From contig NZ_SNZV01000007.1 in NCBI RefSeq assembly GCF_004364125.1, forward strand, positions 248,001-312,000: a stretch of DNA of 64,000 nucleotides. Reading direction: 5' to 3'. A program made the translations under genes and the position numbers. Shown one piece after another: positions 27,845 to 36,293 of the stretch. Position 1 is the first letter of the stretch, and each line of letters begins with the position of its first letter. Below the pieces are notes generated by a model. The model worked only from the letters and a program-made list of their open reading frames with translations, searched no databases and was not told the DNA's origin. Origin of the DNA: Sphingobacterium paludis (GTDB lineage: Bacteria; Bacteroidota; Bacteroidia; Sphingobacteriales; Sphingobacteriaceae).

Positions 27845-28692
27845 TTTTTCTTTGGGATACTTGCTAAAATCGTACCGTCAGACTTGATATGCATTTCGGT
27901 TTGTGGATATGGGATAGAAATCCCTTTAGCATCTAGAGCCAACTTGATTCGTTCTTGCATCTCATTATGTGTTGTCCAAAATTGATCTTTATTTACCCAC
28001 CCACGGATCGTTAGGTTTACCGCGCTATCAGCCAATTCACTAACAAATATTTCGGGTTTAGGCGTTTTTAAAATACGTTCATCTGCGGCGATCAATTGCT
28101 CAATTGTCTCTTTTGCATCTTTGATGTTATCATCGTAGGATATACCGATAATAAATTGAAACCTTCTAGAAACGATTTTAGTAAAGTTCTTAATTACCGA
28201 ATTGGCTAGCGTACCGTTCGGACTAAAAACCCGGATGCCCTCGCCACTAATTAACGTGGTGTATAAGATATCAATGCGATCTACCGAACCTTCAGACCCA
28301 TTGTTGCTGGAAATATAATCGCCAACTTCAAATGGGCGAAAAAGGAGGATCAAAACGCCACCGGCAAAATTAGACAAACTTCCTTGCAACGCTAGGCCCA
28401 CCGCTAAGCCAAAAGCCGAAAGTGCCGCAATGAAAGAGGTTGTCTGTATACCCATCGTACTCGCAACGGTTAGAAGCAGCAAACAATACAGAGAAAATTT
28501 GATCAAACTACTTAAAAAACTACGGATAGAACGGTCGACATTTCTGCGTTCAAACCGGCGTTCTATAATCCGGAGTGCTAAACCAATAAGGTAGCGGCCC
28601 ACCACCAAAATAATCAGTGCTATTGCGATTGCGGGCAACTTGAGGATCACCACATCAATCAGTCTTTCAATACTGCTTTCAAATTTTTCCAT
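27829..28692 (-). CDS. MscS family small-conductance mechanosensitive channel
   Basis: 287 residues, the usual length of E. coli-type MscS. Three hydrophobic segments (about 15-38, 57-80, 85-110) precede the Gly/Ala-rich pore helix (FGLAVGLALQGSLSNFAGGVLILLFRPFEVGDYI, about 95-128), the hallmark of MscS. The beta domain and the C-terminal alpha/beta cage follow (SPNGTLANSVIKNFTK). It releases solutes during hypo-osmotic shock. The gene is divergent from the cysteine desulfurase gene. Confidence 0.93.
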   Translation of the reverse strand: MEKFESSIERLIDVVILKLPAIAIALIILVVGRYLIGLALRIIERRFERRNVDRSIRSFLSSLIKFSLYCLLLLTVASTMGIQTTSFIAALSAFGLAVGLALQGSLSNFAGGVLILLFRPFEVGDYISSNNGSEGSVDRIDILYTTLISGEGIRVFSPNGTLANSVIKNFTKIVSRRFQFIIGISYDDNIKDAKETIEQLIAADERILKTPKPEIFVSELADSAVNLTIRGWVNKDQFWTTHNEMQERIKLALDAKGISIPYPQTEMHIKSDGTILASIPKKNQSND

Positions 28693-28758
28693 ATAACAAA
28701 TTTAAAATTTTATCAGTTTTACCCAACACATTTGTCAATTTTAGCCTATCTTTAAGGT

Positions 28759-29931
28759 ATGTCTTGGATATATTTGGACAACAACGCCACCACTAAAATC
28801 GACCCTTCCGTTTTGGAACACATGCTCCCCTTCCTGCAAGAATCTTATGGAAACGCGTCGAGCGTGCAACATCGAATGGGGCGAGAAGCCAACGAGGCCA
28901 TCGCATTAGCGAGGCACCAAGTAGCCTTCAAGTTGGGTTGTAAAGACAATGAGATCTTTTTCACATCAGGTGCGACCGAGGCGATAAATACCGTACTCCG
29001 CGGCGTGGCTGATGCATACCTTCGAAAAGGAAGGCATATTATTACTTGTGCTAGCGAGCATAAAGCAGTGTTGACCACCTGTGCCCTTCTGGAAAAACGT
29101 GGAATAGCAGTAACTTACCTACCCGTCGACATGCAGGGCCAAATAGATCTGCAGTTACTTGAGGACAGCATTCGGGACGATACCGTGTTGGTTAGTATCA
29201 TGGCGGCTAACAATGAAACGGGAGTTATTCACCCCATCCGGGAGATAGCGGAAATCTGTCAGCGTAAGGACGTGCTGTATTTTTGCGACGCAACGCAATA
29301 CATTGGAAAGAAAGATTTAGACCTTCGTGAAATACCCATTGATATCCTTACTTTCAGCGCGCATAAGATCCACGGGCCTAAAGGTGTGGGCGCACTCTTC
29401 ATTCGCCGCAAGAGTAAACCGATCCAAATCCCAGCGCTTATCAGTGGCGGCAAACAAGAACACGGGCTGCGTGGTGGCACATACAATGTACCCAATATCG
29501 TCGGCTGTGGAAAGGCTGTCGAAATAACCAAAAACAATGCCCAGATCAAAATATATCGCGACCTTCTGGAAAAAGAACTGCTATCTCGAGTCCCGCAGTG
29601 CTTTGTACATGCGGCGGAATCGCCCCGACTAGACAACACGAGCTTCATAGCCTTCCGCCATATCAAATCTGCAGAACTAATGACGAGCATGCCGCAGATC
29701 GCGCTTTCTTCAGGCTCGGCTTGTGCCTCAGGGCTACTCGATCCCTCGCACGTATTAACAGCTATGCAGGTAGCGGATGACGACGCATTCAGTAGTTTAC
29801 GCTTTAGTTTGAGCAAATATACAGAGCGAGACGAAATTTTGCGCGCAGTGGAGGAGGTCGTAACAACGGTGGAACAAATAAGATCGCTCTCTCCTATTTG
29901 GAAACTGTTCCAAGATGGCCTGATAGACTGA
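28759..29931 (+). CDS. Cysteine desulfurase (NifS/IscS-like)
   Basis: 390 residues. PLP enzyme that takes sulfur from cysteine onto an active-site Cys for Fe-S cluster or thio-cofactor synthesis. YLDNNATT opens the fold. The PLP-binding His is in CASEHKAV (about 102), the PLP lysine in FSAHKIHGPKG (about 204), and the mobile-loop Cys in SSGSACASGLL (about 325). The short Cys loop is of the IscS group. It is followed by a HesB/IscA gene 89 bases downstream; no IscU or SufE is in the window. Confidence 0.92.
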   Translation: MSWIYLDNNATTKIDPSVLEHMLPFLQESYGNASSVQHRMGREANEAIALARHQVAFKLGCKDNEIFFTSGATEAINTVLRGVADAYLRKGRHIITCASEHKAVLTTCALLEKRGIAVTYLPVDMQGQIDLQLLEDSIRDDTVLVSIMAANNETGVIHPIREIAEICQRKDVLYFCDATQYIGKKDLDLREIPIDILTFSAHKIHGPKGVGALFIRRKSKPIQIPALISGGKQEHGLRGGTYNVPNIVGCGKAVEITKNNAQIKIYRDLLEKELLSRVPQCFVHAAESPRLDNTSFIAFRHIKSAELMTSMPQIALSSGSACASGLLDPSHVLTAMQVADDDAFSSLRFSLSKYTERDEILRAVEEVVTTVEQIRSLSPIWKLFQDGLID

Positions 29932-30020
29932 TTTTTTTGACAATTGGATAACTCATTTATATTGCAAGTATATGGAAGATTAACGTTCTTTGTATCGTAG
30001 AGACTATTAACGCAGATACC

Positions 30021-30347
30021 ATGGTAACAATTACAGATAAAGCAAAAAACCGAATAGAGCAGATCATGCAAGAGGAAAGCTATGATGCTAATTATTTTGT
30101 TCGTGTAGCGGTGGAAAGTGGTGGCTGCTCTGGCCTCTCATACAAGTTGAACTTTGACAATGAAGAAAAAAAGGGCGACCAGTTTTGCGAGGATAAGGGC
30201 GTAAAGATATGCTTGGATATCAAATCCTACCTATACCTCGCCGGAACCGAGCTGGATTACTCTGATGGGCTTGGTGGTAAAGGGTTTGAATTTCATAACC
30301 CCAACGCCAGCCGCACCTGTGCATGCGGAGAAAGCTTTTCCGTGTAA
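30021..30347 (+). CDS. HesB/IscA-type iron-sulfur cluster assembly protein
   Basis: 108 residues, typical for A-type carriers. The three conserved cysteines are in ESGGCSGLSYKL (about 39) and TCACGESF (about 101 and 103), which coordinate iron or a [2Fe-2S]/[4Fe-4S] cluster for delivery. It follows the cysteine desulfurase gene on the same strand, supporting a role in cluster assembly. A strong terminator follows. Confidence 0.95.
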   Translation: MVTITDKAKNRIEQIMQEESYDANYFVRVAVESGGCSGLSYKLNFDNEEKKGDQFCEDKGVKICLDIKSYLYLAGTELDYSDGLGGKGFEFHNPNASRTCACGESFSV

Positions 30348-30369
30348 TACATAACATACAGTAATTAGA

Positions 30370-30401
30370 AAAAGGGAGTTGGTGAATATCAACTCCCTTT
30401 T
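30370..30401. terminator. Intrinsic terminator after the HesB/IscA gene
   Basis: AAAAGGGAGTTG pairs with CAACTCCCTTTT around an 8-base loop, followed by a short T-run. It marks the end of the desulfurase/IscA unit. Confidence 0.85.
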
Positions 30402-30522
30402 CATGTAAAAAGTCAAAAATATATCCGCCCTCCTTAATAATTTCATTACTTTTACCACTATACATTAAAAATATATCAATCATAAATCCAGCCCCCTAGG
30501 GGAATTGAGGAACAGCATTTTT

Positions 30523-31527
30523 ATGGGACGTAACTTATTAAAAACCGAGCAGGCGATCACGTTTGTTAAGGAAACCTTTTCGCGTAAACTAATCGAAGCG
30601 TTAAATTTAATACCGGTATCTTCACCACTTGTGGTGCTCGATGGTACGGGAATTAATGATGATCTAAACGGCATAGAACGACCGGTCACTTTTCCGATAA
30701 AGTCACTAAATGAGCAGCGCGCGGTAGTCGTACATTCTTTAGCCAAATGGAAGCGTGTACGACTCAAAGAACTGGAGATTGAAAAAAACGAAGGTATACT
30801 AACGGACATGCGCGCCCTACGCCCGGATGAAGACTACACACCTATACACTCCATCTATGTAGATCAATGGGATTGGGAAAAACACATCGACGCAGCAGAT
30901 CGTACATTTTCCTACCTCAAACAAACGGTATTGCAAATTTATCAATCTCTTTACGATACAGAGCGTGAAGTAGCGGTAAAATATCCAGCGATAGAAGCTG
31001 TCCTACCAGCTAGCATCCATTTTATTTCAGCCGAAGAACTGTTGCTTGCCTATCCAGACCTTACGCCGAAGGAACGCGAAAATGCCATCACAAGAGCACA
31101 CGGGGCCGTATTCGTTTATGGCATTGGGGGTGCGCTTAGCAACGGCTTTCCCCATGATGGCCGCGCTGCTGACTATGACGATTGGAGTTCGGATAACGAA
31201 AATGGTTATAAAGGTTTGAACGGCGACATCCTGGTGTGGAACCCTGTTCTGCACACGGCCTTCGAGCTTTCTTCAATGGGGATTCGCGTCAACAAAACAG
31301 CCCTCGCCCACCAACTTGAAGTGCGCAACAGCAGCGAGCGTGCGCAGCTCTCTTTTCATAGCATGCTACTGGGCGACAAACTTCCCGAATCCATCGGTGG
31401 AGGGATAGGGCAATCGCGCGTATGTATGTTTATGTTGAAGAAAGCGCATATTGGCGAGGTGCAGGTAAGCATATGGAATGATGAGCAACGTACTTTGCTA
31501 TTGGAGCAAGACATCAATCTGCTTTAA
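30523..31527 (+). CDS. asnA: Aspartate--ammonia ligase (asparagine synthetase A)
   Basis: 334 residues from ATG 30523, matching the about 330 of AsnA; a TTG six codons upstream is a poorer start. It makes asparagine from aspartate, ammonia and ATP. The fold is class II aaRS-like. Visible family segments are GTGINDDLNG, HSLAKWKR, YVDQWDWEK (about 121), and the C-terminal LPESIGGGIGQSRVCMFML (about 289), the class II motif 3 region with Arg. It is monocistronic, with terminators on both sides. Confidence 0.95.
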   Translation: MGRNLLKTEQAITFVKETFSRKLIEALNLIPVSSPLVVLDGTGINDDLNGIERPVTFPIKSLNEQRAVVVHSLAKWKRVRLKELEIEKNEGILTDMRALRPDEDYTPIHSIYVDQWDWEKHIDAADRTFSYLKQTVLQIYQSLYDTEREVAVKYPAIEAVLPASIHFISAEELLLAYPDLTPKERENAITRAHGAVFVYGIGGALSNGFPHDGRAADYDDWSSDNENGYKGLNGDILVWNPVLHTAFELSSMGIRVNKTALAHQLEVRNSSERAQLSFHSMLLGDKLPESIGGGIGQSRVCMFMLKKAHIGEVQVSIWNDEQRTLLLEQDINLL

Positions 31528-31554
31528 TTCTAGGGCTTTCGCTAAACAAATTGA

Positions 31555-31587
31555 TATGCCTTTCGTTCTTAGCGAAAGGCATTTATT
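31555..31587 (+). terminator. Intrinsic terminator after asnA
   Basis: ATGCCTTTCG pairs with CGAAAGGCAT around TTCTTAG and is followed by TTTATT. The stem ends only a few bases before the next start codon (31588), so it could also affect translation of that gene. Confidence 0.75.
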
Positions 31588-32013
31588 ATGATACAGCGTA
31601 ATTTTTATTTTGCATTGCTGCTGGGCTTATCGCTTGGCGCATGCCAGAATGAGACTCAAAGAAAAAAAACAGGCGGAAACGAAGAACATCCGGCAAAAGA
31701 GCAGTTGACAGCGGACAGTAAGCAGCCCATTATTTTCGAACGTCGAAAGGTCGTTGGTGTCAAAGACACGCTTACATTTGATGTACAGCATGCGGCCAAT
31801 CTTACTGCGACGATTAAAACCATAGACGGTTCGGGCAACAACATTCGGATCAACCAGATTGTTTTTCCCGATGGAAGCACCGATGGCCCGTTTGGCGAAA
31901 GCATGACGGACAGTCTTACAAAAGCCGGAACGTATAAGCTTATCATTGGCGAGAGCCAAATGCAAGAAAACCGCTATTCCGGAGCATATACCGTGACCGT
32001 GGAACTGAAATAA
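31588..32013 (+). CDS. Small lipoprotein of unknown function
   Basis: 141 residues with lipobox LGAC (Cys19), followed by a charged linker (about 22-45) and a beta-rich domain (about 50-141: TLTFDVQHAANLTATIKT, GTYKLIIGESQMQ, YSGAYTVTVELK). The sequence pattern suggests a single immunoglobulin-like or pre-peptidase-like beta-sandwich. I do not recognise the family. It sits alone between asnA and fabV with its own start just past the asnA terminator. Confidence 0.75.
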   Translation: MIQRNFYFALLLGLSLGACQNETQRKKTGGNEEHPAKEQLTADSKQPIIFERRKVVGVKDTLTFDVQHAANLTATIKTIDGSGNNIRINQIVFPDGSTDGPFGESMTDSLTKAGTYKLIIGESQMQENRYSGAYTVTVELK

Positions 32014-32083
32014 CACGATATGTTGCTCATAATTCTATTAAATTTAGTTAATTTGCAACTTCAATTTGAATAGATAAAAAAAT

Positions 32084-33283
32084 ATGATCATACAACCACG
32101 TGTAAGAGGCTTTATTTGTTTGACATCGCACCCAGAGGGTACTGCGGAACATGTTAAGCAACAGGTAGCCTACGTAAAATCGAAAGGCAAAATCGAAAAT
32201 GGGCCGAAAAAAGTATTGGTTATTGGTGCCTCTACAGGCTTTGGTTTGGCTTCACGTATTACCGCCGCATTTGGATCTGATGCAGCTACGATAGGCGTAT
32301 TCTTTGAGAAGCCTGCAGCTCCTGGTAAGCCGGGTACCGCCGGTTGGTATAACAGCGCGGCCTTTGAGCAGCAAGCAACCGAAGCTGGGTTGTATGCAAA
32401 AAGTATCAATGGTGATGCATTTTCTGACGAAGTAAAAAAGCAAGCCATTGCATTAATCAAACAAGATCTTGGTCAAGTTGACCTCGTGGTGTATTCGTTG
32501 GCATCCCCACGGCGCACGCACCCGAAAACTGGCGTAGCCCATGCTTCTGTCTTAAAACCGATCAGCCAACCTTTCACCAACAAAACCGTTGACTTCCACG
32601 CAGGCGTGATATCTGACATCTCCATCCAGCCTGTAGAAAGCGAAGACGATATTGATAATACGATTGCGGTGATGGGCGGTGAAGACTGGAAATTTTGGAT
32701 CGAAGAATTAAAAGCAGCAAACGTGCTCGCCGATGGCGTGAAAACGGTGGCCTATTCCTATATCGGCCCTGAGCTGACTTACCCTATCTACAGAAACGGC
32801 ACGATTGGAAAAGCAAAAGATGATTTGGAAGCTACGGTTCCTGTGCTTAACGACCTATTAGCAGACTTAAATGGAGTAAGCTATGTATCGGTAAACAAAG
32901 CACTCGTTACACAATCAAGTTCTGCTATACCTGTAGTACCTCTTTATATCTCTTTGTTGTATAAAGTGATGAAAGAGAAAGGGATTCATGAAGGCACGAT
33001 CGAGCAAATTCAACGCCTATTCGCAGAGCGTCTTTACACAGGCGCTGCACCTGCATTGGATGATAAAGGTAGGATACGCGTAGACGATCTTGAAATGCGA
33101 GAAGATGTACAGGCAGAGGTCGCTAAACTCTGGGAAAAAGCTACAACGGAAAATTTGGAAGAAATATCCGATATCGCAGGTTATCGCGATGAATTCTTCC
33201 ATCTATTTGGCTTTAACTTCAGCAATGTAGATTACGAGGCCGATACAAACGAAGTTGTCGAGGTACCGAGTATCAAAGGCTAG
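32084..33283 (+). CDS. fabV: trans-2-enoyl-ACP/CoA reductase FabV
   Basis: 399 residues, the normal FabV length. NADH-dependent reductase for the last step of the fatty-acid elongation cycle (or reduction of trans-2-enoyl-CoA). It begins with MIIQPRVRGFICLTSHPEG, the family N-terminus. Nucleotide binding is in VLVIGASTGFGLASR (about 44-58), and the active-site Y-x8-K in YRNGTIGKAK (about 236-245) follows YSYIGPELT. Monocistronic, followed by a strong terminator. Triclosan-insensitive ENR activity is known for the family. Confidence 0.95.
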   Translation: MIIQPRVRGFICLTSHPEGTAEHVKQQVAYVKSKGKIENGPKKVLVIGASTGFGLASRITAAFGSDAATIGVFFEKPAAPGKPGTAGWYNSAAFEQQATEAGLYAKSINGDAFSDEVKKQAIALIKQDLGQVDLVVYSLASPRRTHPKTGVAHASVLKPISQPFTNKTVDFHAGVISDISIQPVESEDDIDNTIAVMGGEDWKFWIEELKAANVLADGVKTVAYSYIGPELTYPIYRNGTIGKAKDDLEATVPVLNDLLADLNGVSYVSVNKALVTQSSSAIPVVPLYISLLYKVMKEKGIHEGTIEQIQRLFAERLYTGAAPALDDKGRIRVDDLEMREDVQAEVAKLWEKATTENLEEISDIAGYRDEFFHLFGFNFSNVDYEADTNEVVEVPSIKG

Positions 33284-33301
33284 TATGCTTGCATCTATAG
33301 A

Positions 33302-33334
33302 AAGGCAGTAGCGGAATCACTACTGCCTTTTTTT
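33302..33334 (+). terminator. Intrinsic terminator after fabV
   Basis: AAGGCAGTAG pairs with CTACTGCCTT around an 8-base loop and is followed by a run of seven Ts. Confidence 0.9.
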
Positions 33335-33375
33335 GTACTTTTCTAATAATCATTCTCTTTTACTATCCGACCTTC

Positions 33376-35049
33376 ATGTTGAACATTATGAAAAACTACC
33401 TCTTGTTGATAACGGTAATGATGCTATCAATGCAGCTTTTTGGACAAGCTTACAAAGTTAGTTATCAGCGCACGTACAACGATAAGGCATTGCCAAATGA
33501 TGATCCCTTGACCGTGTTTACCTCGAAGGAACAGACCGTAATCACAAGTGAAAAGGCGACGCAATCTTTGGCCCCCTACCCCTTCGAAACTTTTTTCGTG
33601 GATCGTAGCCATCCTTCGCATTACTATCGACTCACGCGCTTTTCTGCAGACAAGGATCTGGCAACTTTAGATACTACTATTTTAAGCCGTAACACATTGA
33701 CCTTAACAGAAGAAACAAAAAGAATTCTGGGCTACCTTTGTAAAAAAGCCATCACCTCCGTTAATTCCAATAGCATCGAGATTTGGTATACCAATGCGTT
33801 AAGCGTGAAGGGCGCACCGACAGAGCTTGGCCAAAACTTGGGTTTGGTATTGGAATATGTGCGTAACGGCAATTCAAAAATAACCGCAACGGAAGTCAAA
33901 AAGATAGATCACATACCCAATCATGTGACTCTTCGCAAATTTAGCAAACTGGTAGACGCACTAACCTATCAAGATGAGGTGTGGAAGAGCAGATTCATTC
34001 GAATTCCTATATTTCAAAATGAGCAGATAAACTTTTCCGAGAAAGTTACATCAGACAGCATCTTACGATTTGCAAGCGGAACGGTCATTGTAAAGAAGGT
34101 GAAAGTCCCGGAACTGAAAACCGGCAGCCAAGCCTTTGTGCAGCTTATCGAAAGATCAAATGGTGATGCCTATGACCGGACAGGTTCGGTGTTTATGATC
34201 GCCGAGGACCAGGCACAAAGCTTTTTAGATGGGATGAAAAATGGGATGAACACATTGCCAATGTACAGCAACGGTGATGGCGAAAACTATCCCGGCATGG
34301 TGCGCACAGCAGGCTACTCTCCCATTTACGAATTGATGCGATTTTTCACACCATTCGGCGTTTCGCACTTCAACGATAGATTAACACTTAAAGACAAAAC
34401 ATGGCAGGACGCTGCGCTCTATCGGCAAGATGTCTCTGAATTTTTAAGTGTGATGAGTGGTAAAGAGATTTACATTGGCACCTACATAGGCAATTATGAC
34501 AAGGGCGGGCATCGCGTAAGCCTAGAGCTGACAATACATCCTGGCAGCTCGAAAATGGAATACCCACAGGTATTATCGATCTTTAACAGCACCAATGTCA
34601 TGGAGATGGGCGGACAGACGTACGCACGCTTTTTCAGTCAGGAAAAAGGGTTGGAGGTATCCTTCGAGCTGGATAAAGATGCACACGATGTGCAGCTGCG
34701 CTACATCACGACTGGCCATGGCGGCTGGGGCGAGGGCGACGAGTTTGTGCCCAAGGAAAACAGTATCTACCTGGACGAAAAGCTGACATTTCAGTTTACG
34801 CCCTGGCGCACAGACTGCGGATCGTACCGCTTGTATAACCCCGTATCCGGTAATTTCCAGAATGGACTGTCCTCTTCAGACTTAAGTCGCTCCAACTGGT
34901 GCCCAGGAACCATCACGCCTCCTAACTATATTAACTTAGGAAACTTAAAAGCCGGCAAACATACGATCCGAGTGCATATACCACAAGGCGAACCCGAAGG
35001 AAGCAGCTTTAGCTTTTGGAATGTTTCCGGTGCGTTGCTCTATCGCTAG
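33376..35049 (+). CDS. Secreted peptide-N-glycosidase F-type enzyme with N-terminal extra domain
   Basis: 557 residues (553 from ATG 33388) with a signal peptide ending LFGQ. The C-terminal about 340 residues match PNGase F of the second (PNGF-II) type: paired jelly-roll domains with GHGGWGEGDEFVPKENS, FTPWRTDCGSYRLYNP, RSNWCPGTITPPNYIN and the end SFSFWNVSGALLY. PNGases cut the bond between Asn and the innermost GlcNAc, releasing whole N-glycans. Residues about 25-205 are an added beta-rich domain, probably the N-terminal bowl-like domain of PNGF-II, with GLPGLI-like features (VSYQRTYN, ILGYLCKKA). Monocistronic; functionally it would feed the mannosidase locus at 49-61 kb. The downstream side is a repeat region. 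Confidence 0.9.
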   Translation: MLNIMKNYLLLITVMMLSMQLFGQAYKVSYQRTYNDKALPNDDPLTVFTSKEQTVITSEKATQSLAPYPFETFFVDRSHPSHYYRLTRFSADKDLATLDTTILSRNTLTLTEETKRILGYLCKKAITSVNSNSIEIWYTNALSVKGAPTELGQNLGLVLEYVRNGNSKITATEVKKIDHIPNHVTLRKFSKLVDALTYQDEVWKSRFIRIPIFQNEQINFSEKVTSDSILRFASGTVIVKKVKVPELKTGSQAFVQLIERSNGDAYDRTGSVFMIAEDQAQSFLDGMKNGMNTLPMYSNGDGENYPGMVRTAGYSPIYELMRFFTPFGVSHFNDRLTLKDKTWQDAALYRQDVSEFLSVMSGKEIYIGTYIGNYDKGGHRVSLELTIHPGSSKMEYPQVLSIFNSTNVMEMGGQTYARFFSQEKGLEVSFELDKDAHDVQLRYITTGHGGWGEGDEFVPKENSIYLDEKLTFQFTPWRTDCGSYRLYNPVSGNFQNGLSSSDLSRSNWCPGTITPPNYINLGNLKAGKHTIRVHIPQGEPEGSSFSFWNVSGALLYR

Positions 35050-35169
35050 CACAAACATTTTAACCGGTAGAACTATTAAAACTGTACGAATTTTATTTTT
35101 AAATACTTTTTATATTTATTCTTACATATTTATTAATTGCATGTTGATGGTTATAGTATGTAGAACGGG

Positions 35170-35632
35170 CGTACAGCGTAGTGCTTAGTGAGTAAGGCAA
35201 AATTAAGCGTCTTTGCGAGGAGGCACGACGAAGCAATCTTTCTGGGCGGTCCTGCGAAGTGCGTAGTGAGCAAGGCGAAATTAAGCGTCTTTGCGAGGAG
35301 GCACGACGACGCAATCTTTCTGGGGCGGTCCTGCGAAGTGCGTAGTGAGCAAGGCGAAATTAAGCGTCTTTGCGACGAGGTATGACGAAGCAATCTTTCT
35401 GGGGCGGTCCTGCGAAGTGCGTAGTGAGTAAGGCGAAATTAAGCGTCTTTGCGAGGAGGCACGACGAAGCAATCTTTCTGGGCGGTAGTGAGTAGTGCGT
35501 ATAGCGTATTATGGAATGCGAAAATGAGCGTCTTTGCGAGGAGGCACGACGAAGCAATCTTTCTGGGCGGTAATGAGTAGTGCGTATAGCGTATTATGGA
35601 ATGCGAAAATGAGCGTCTTTGCGAGGAGGAAT
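35170..35632. repeat. Tandem array of six REP-like units of about 80 bases
   Basis: The core GCGTCTTTGCGAGGAGGCAC followed by GACGAAGCAATCTTTCTGG recurs at about 35206, 35285, 35365, 35444, 35527 and 35611, the last copy truncated. The first four units share the spacer GGTCCTGCGAAGTGCGTAGT; the last two have GTAGTGCGTATAGCGTATTA instead. The core resembles TTGCGAGGAGGNACGACGAAGCAATC, a dispersed intergenic repeat of many bacteria. Small frames on both strands are repeat translations. It lies after the PNGase gene; 35050-35169 holds nothing recognisable. Confidence 0.88.
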
Positions 35633-35686
35633 TATCATTCTTGCATTTTAACTTTTTACTTTTATTTTCAATTGCACCTTCCTCTA

Positions 35687-35838
35687 TTAAACGATATGTC
35701 GCCTCATTTTTGTTGCGTCTGTAGTTACTTGCCTTCGCACTGTCCCACAAGGATGCAACAAAAATTCAGCGACGATTTTTTTGCTTCCTTTTTTAGATAA
35801 AAAAGGAAGGCCCTGTCCTGGCGAGGAAGGCAAGTAAC
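35687..35838. repeat. Dispersed repeat, copy B, with 13-base terminal inverted repeats
   Basis: The core 35724-35838 is bounded by perfect inverted repeats GTTACTTGCCTTC (35724-35736) and GAAGGCAAGTAAC (35826-35838) and holds an inner AGGAAG hairpin. The whole segment matches 16451-16609 in reverse complement. It is MITE-like: small, non-coding, with inverted ends. Confidence 0.78.
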
Positions 35839-35872
35839 GCTCCATACTGTATTCAGGCCAAAAATTACACCT

Positions 35873-36292
35873 TTAACGACCGCGCTTAAACAACAACGAA
35901 TCTAGACTAAACCGCCCGGGTCCAAGCAGAAAAATAGCTAAATACCCGACGAAAAAGGCGCTAGCCAATTCATACTTGCCGAAAATTTCCCAGTTATGCA
36001 CAGACATAATAACCAATATGGTGATAAGCAAAGGGATAGTAGCCAGCCGTGTAAACAGACCGAAGACCAAAAATATCGAGCAAAAGAACTCGGCAAAGAT
36101 GGCTAAGCTCAACGAAAGCGTACTACCCAAACCCAAAAAGCTCATAAATTGTCCCTTACGCTCGCTAAACTCTACGAGTTTGGCATAGCCGTGATGAGGA
36201 ATCATAAGCGCGCCAAAGCCAATCCGCAGGATCAGCGCGGCAAGATTCGATGCTGCAGTTCCTTTGGGTACGGTGAGAAAAAACTTTTTCAT
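35873..36292 (-). CDS. DoxX family membrane protein
   Basis: 139 residues, four membrane helices (about 18-40, 53-75, 80-100, 115-132). Family features are AALILRIGFGALMIPHHGYAKL at the first helix and FGLFTRLATIPLLITI. DoxX/DUF417-type proteins are poorly defined; some are linked to oxidative stress or quinone metabolism. Its ATG lies one base past the stop of the upstream aldo/keto reductase gene, so the two are translationally coupled. Confidence 0.88.
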   Translation of the reverse strand: MKKFFLTVPKGTAASNLAALILRIGFGALMIPHHGYAKLVEFSERKGQFMSFLGLGSTLSLSLAIFAEFFCSIFLVFGLFTRLATIPLLITILVIMSVHNWEIFGKYELASAFFVGYLAIFLLGPGRFSLDSLLFKRGR

Positions 36293-36293
36293 A

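Noticed and set aside
28747-28754. Promoter box TATCTTTA before the cysteine desulfurase gene
   Set aside because: It differs from TAnnTTTG at the last base, ends only 4 bases before the start codon, and has no -33 TTTG at a suitable distance.
30505-30522. TTG start of asnA
   Set aside because: ATG 30523 gives the family length and N-terminus (MGRNLLKTEQ) without the extra residues.
35170-35632. CRISPR array
   Set aside because: Repeats are about 40 bases with 40-base spacers that are themselves near-identical, not unique; no cas genes are near.
35099-35800. Small ORFs on both strands within the repeat region
   Set aside because: They translate the tandem repeat (ASSQRR-type peptides on minus, the reciprocal on plus) and have no independent sequence.
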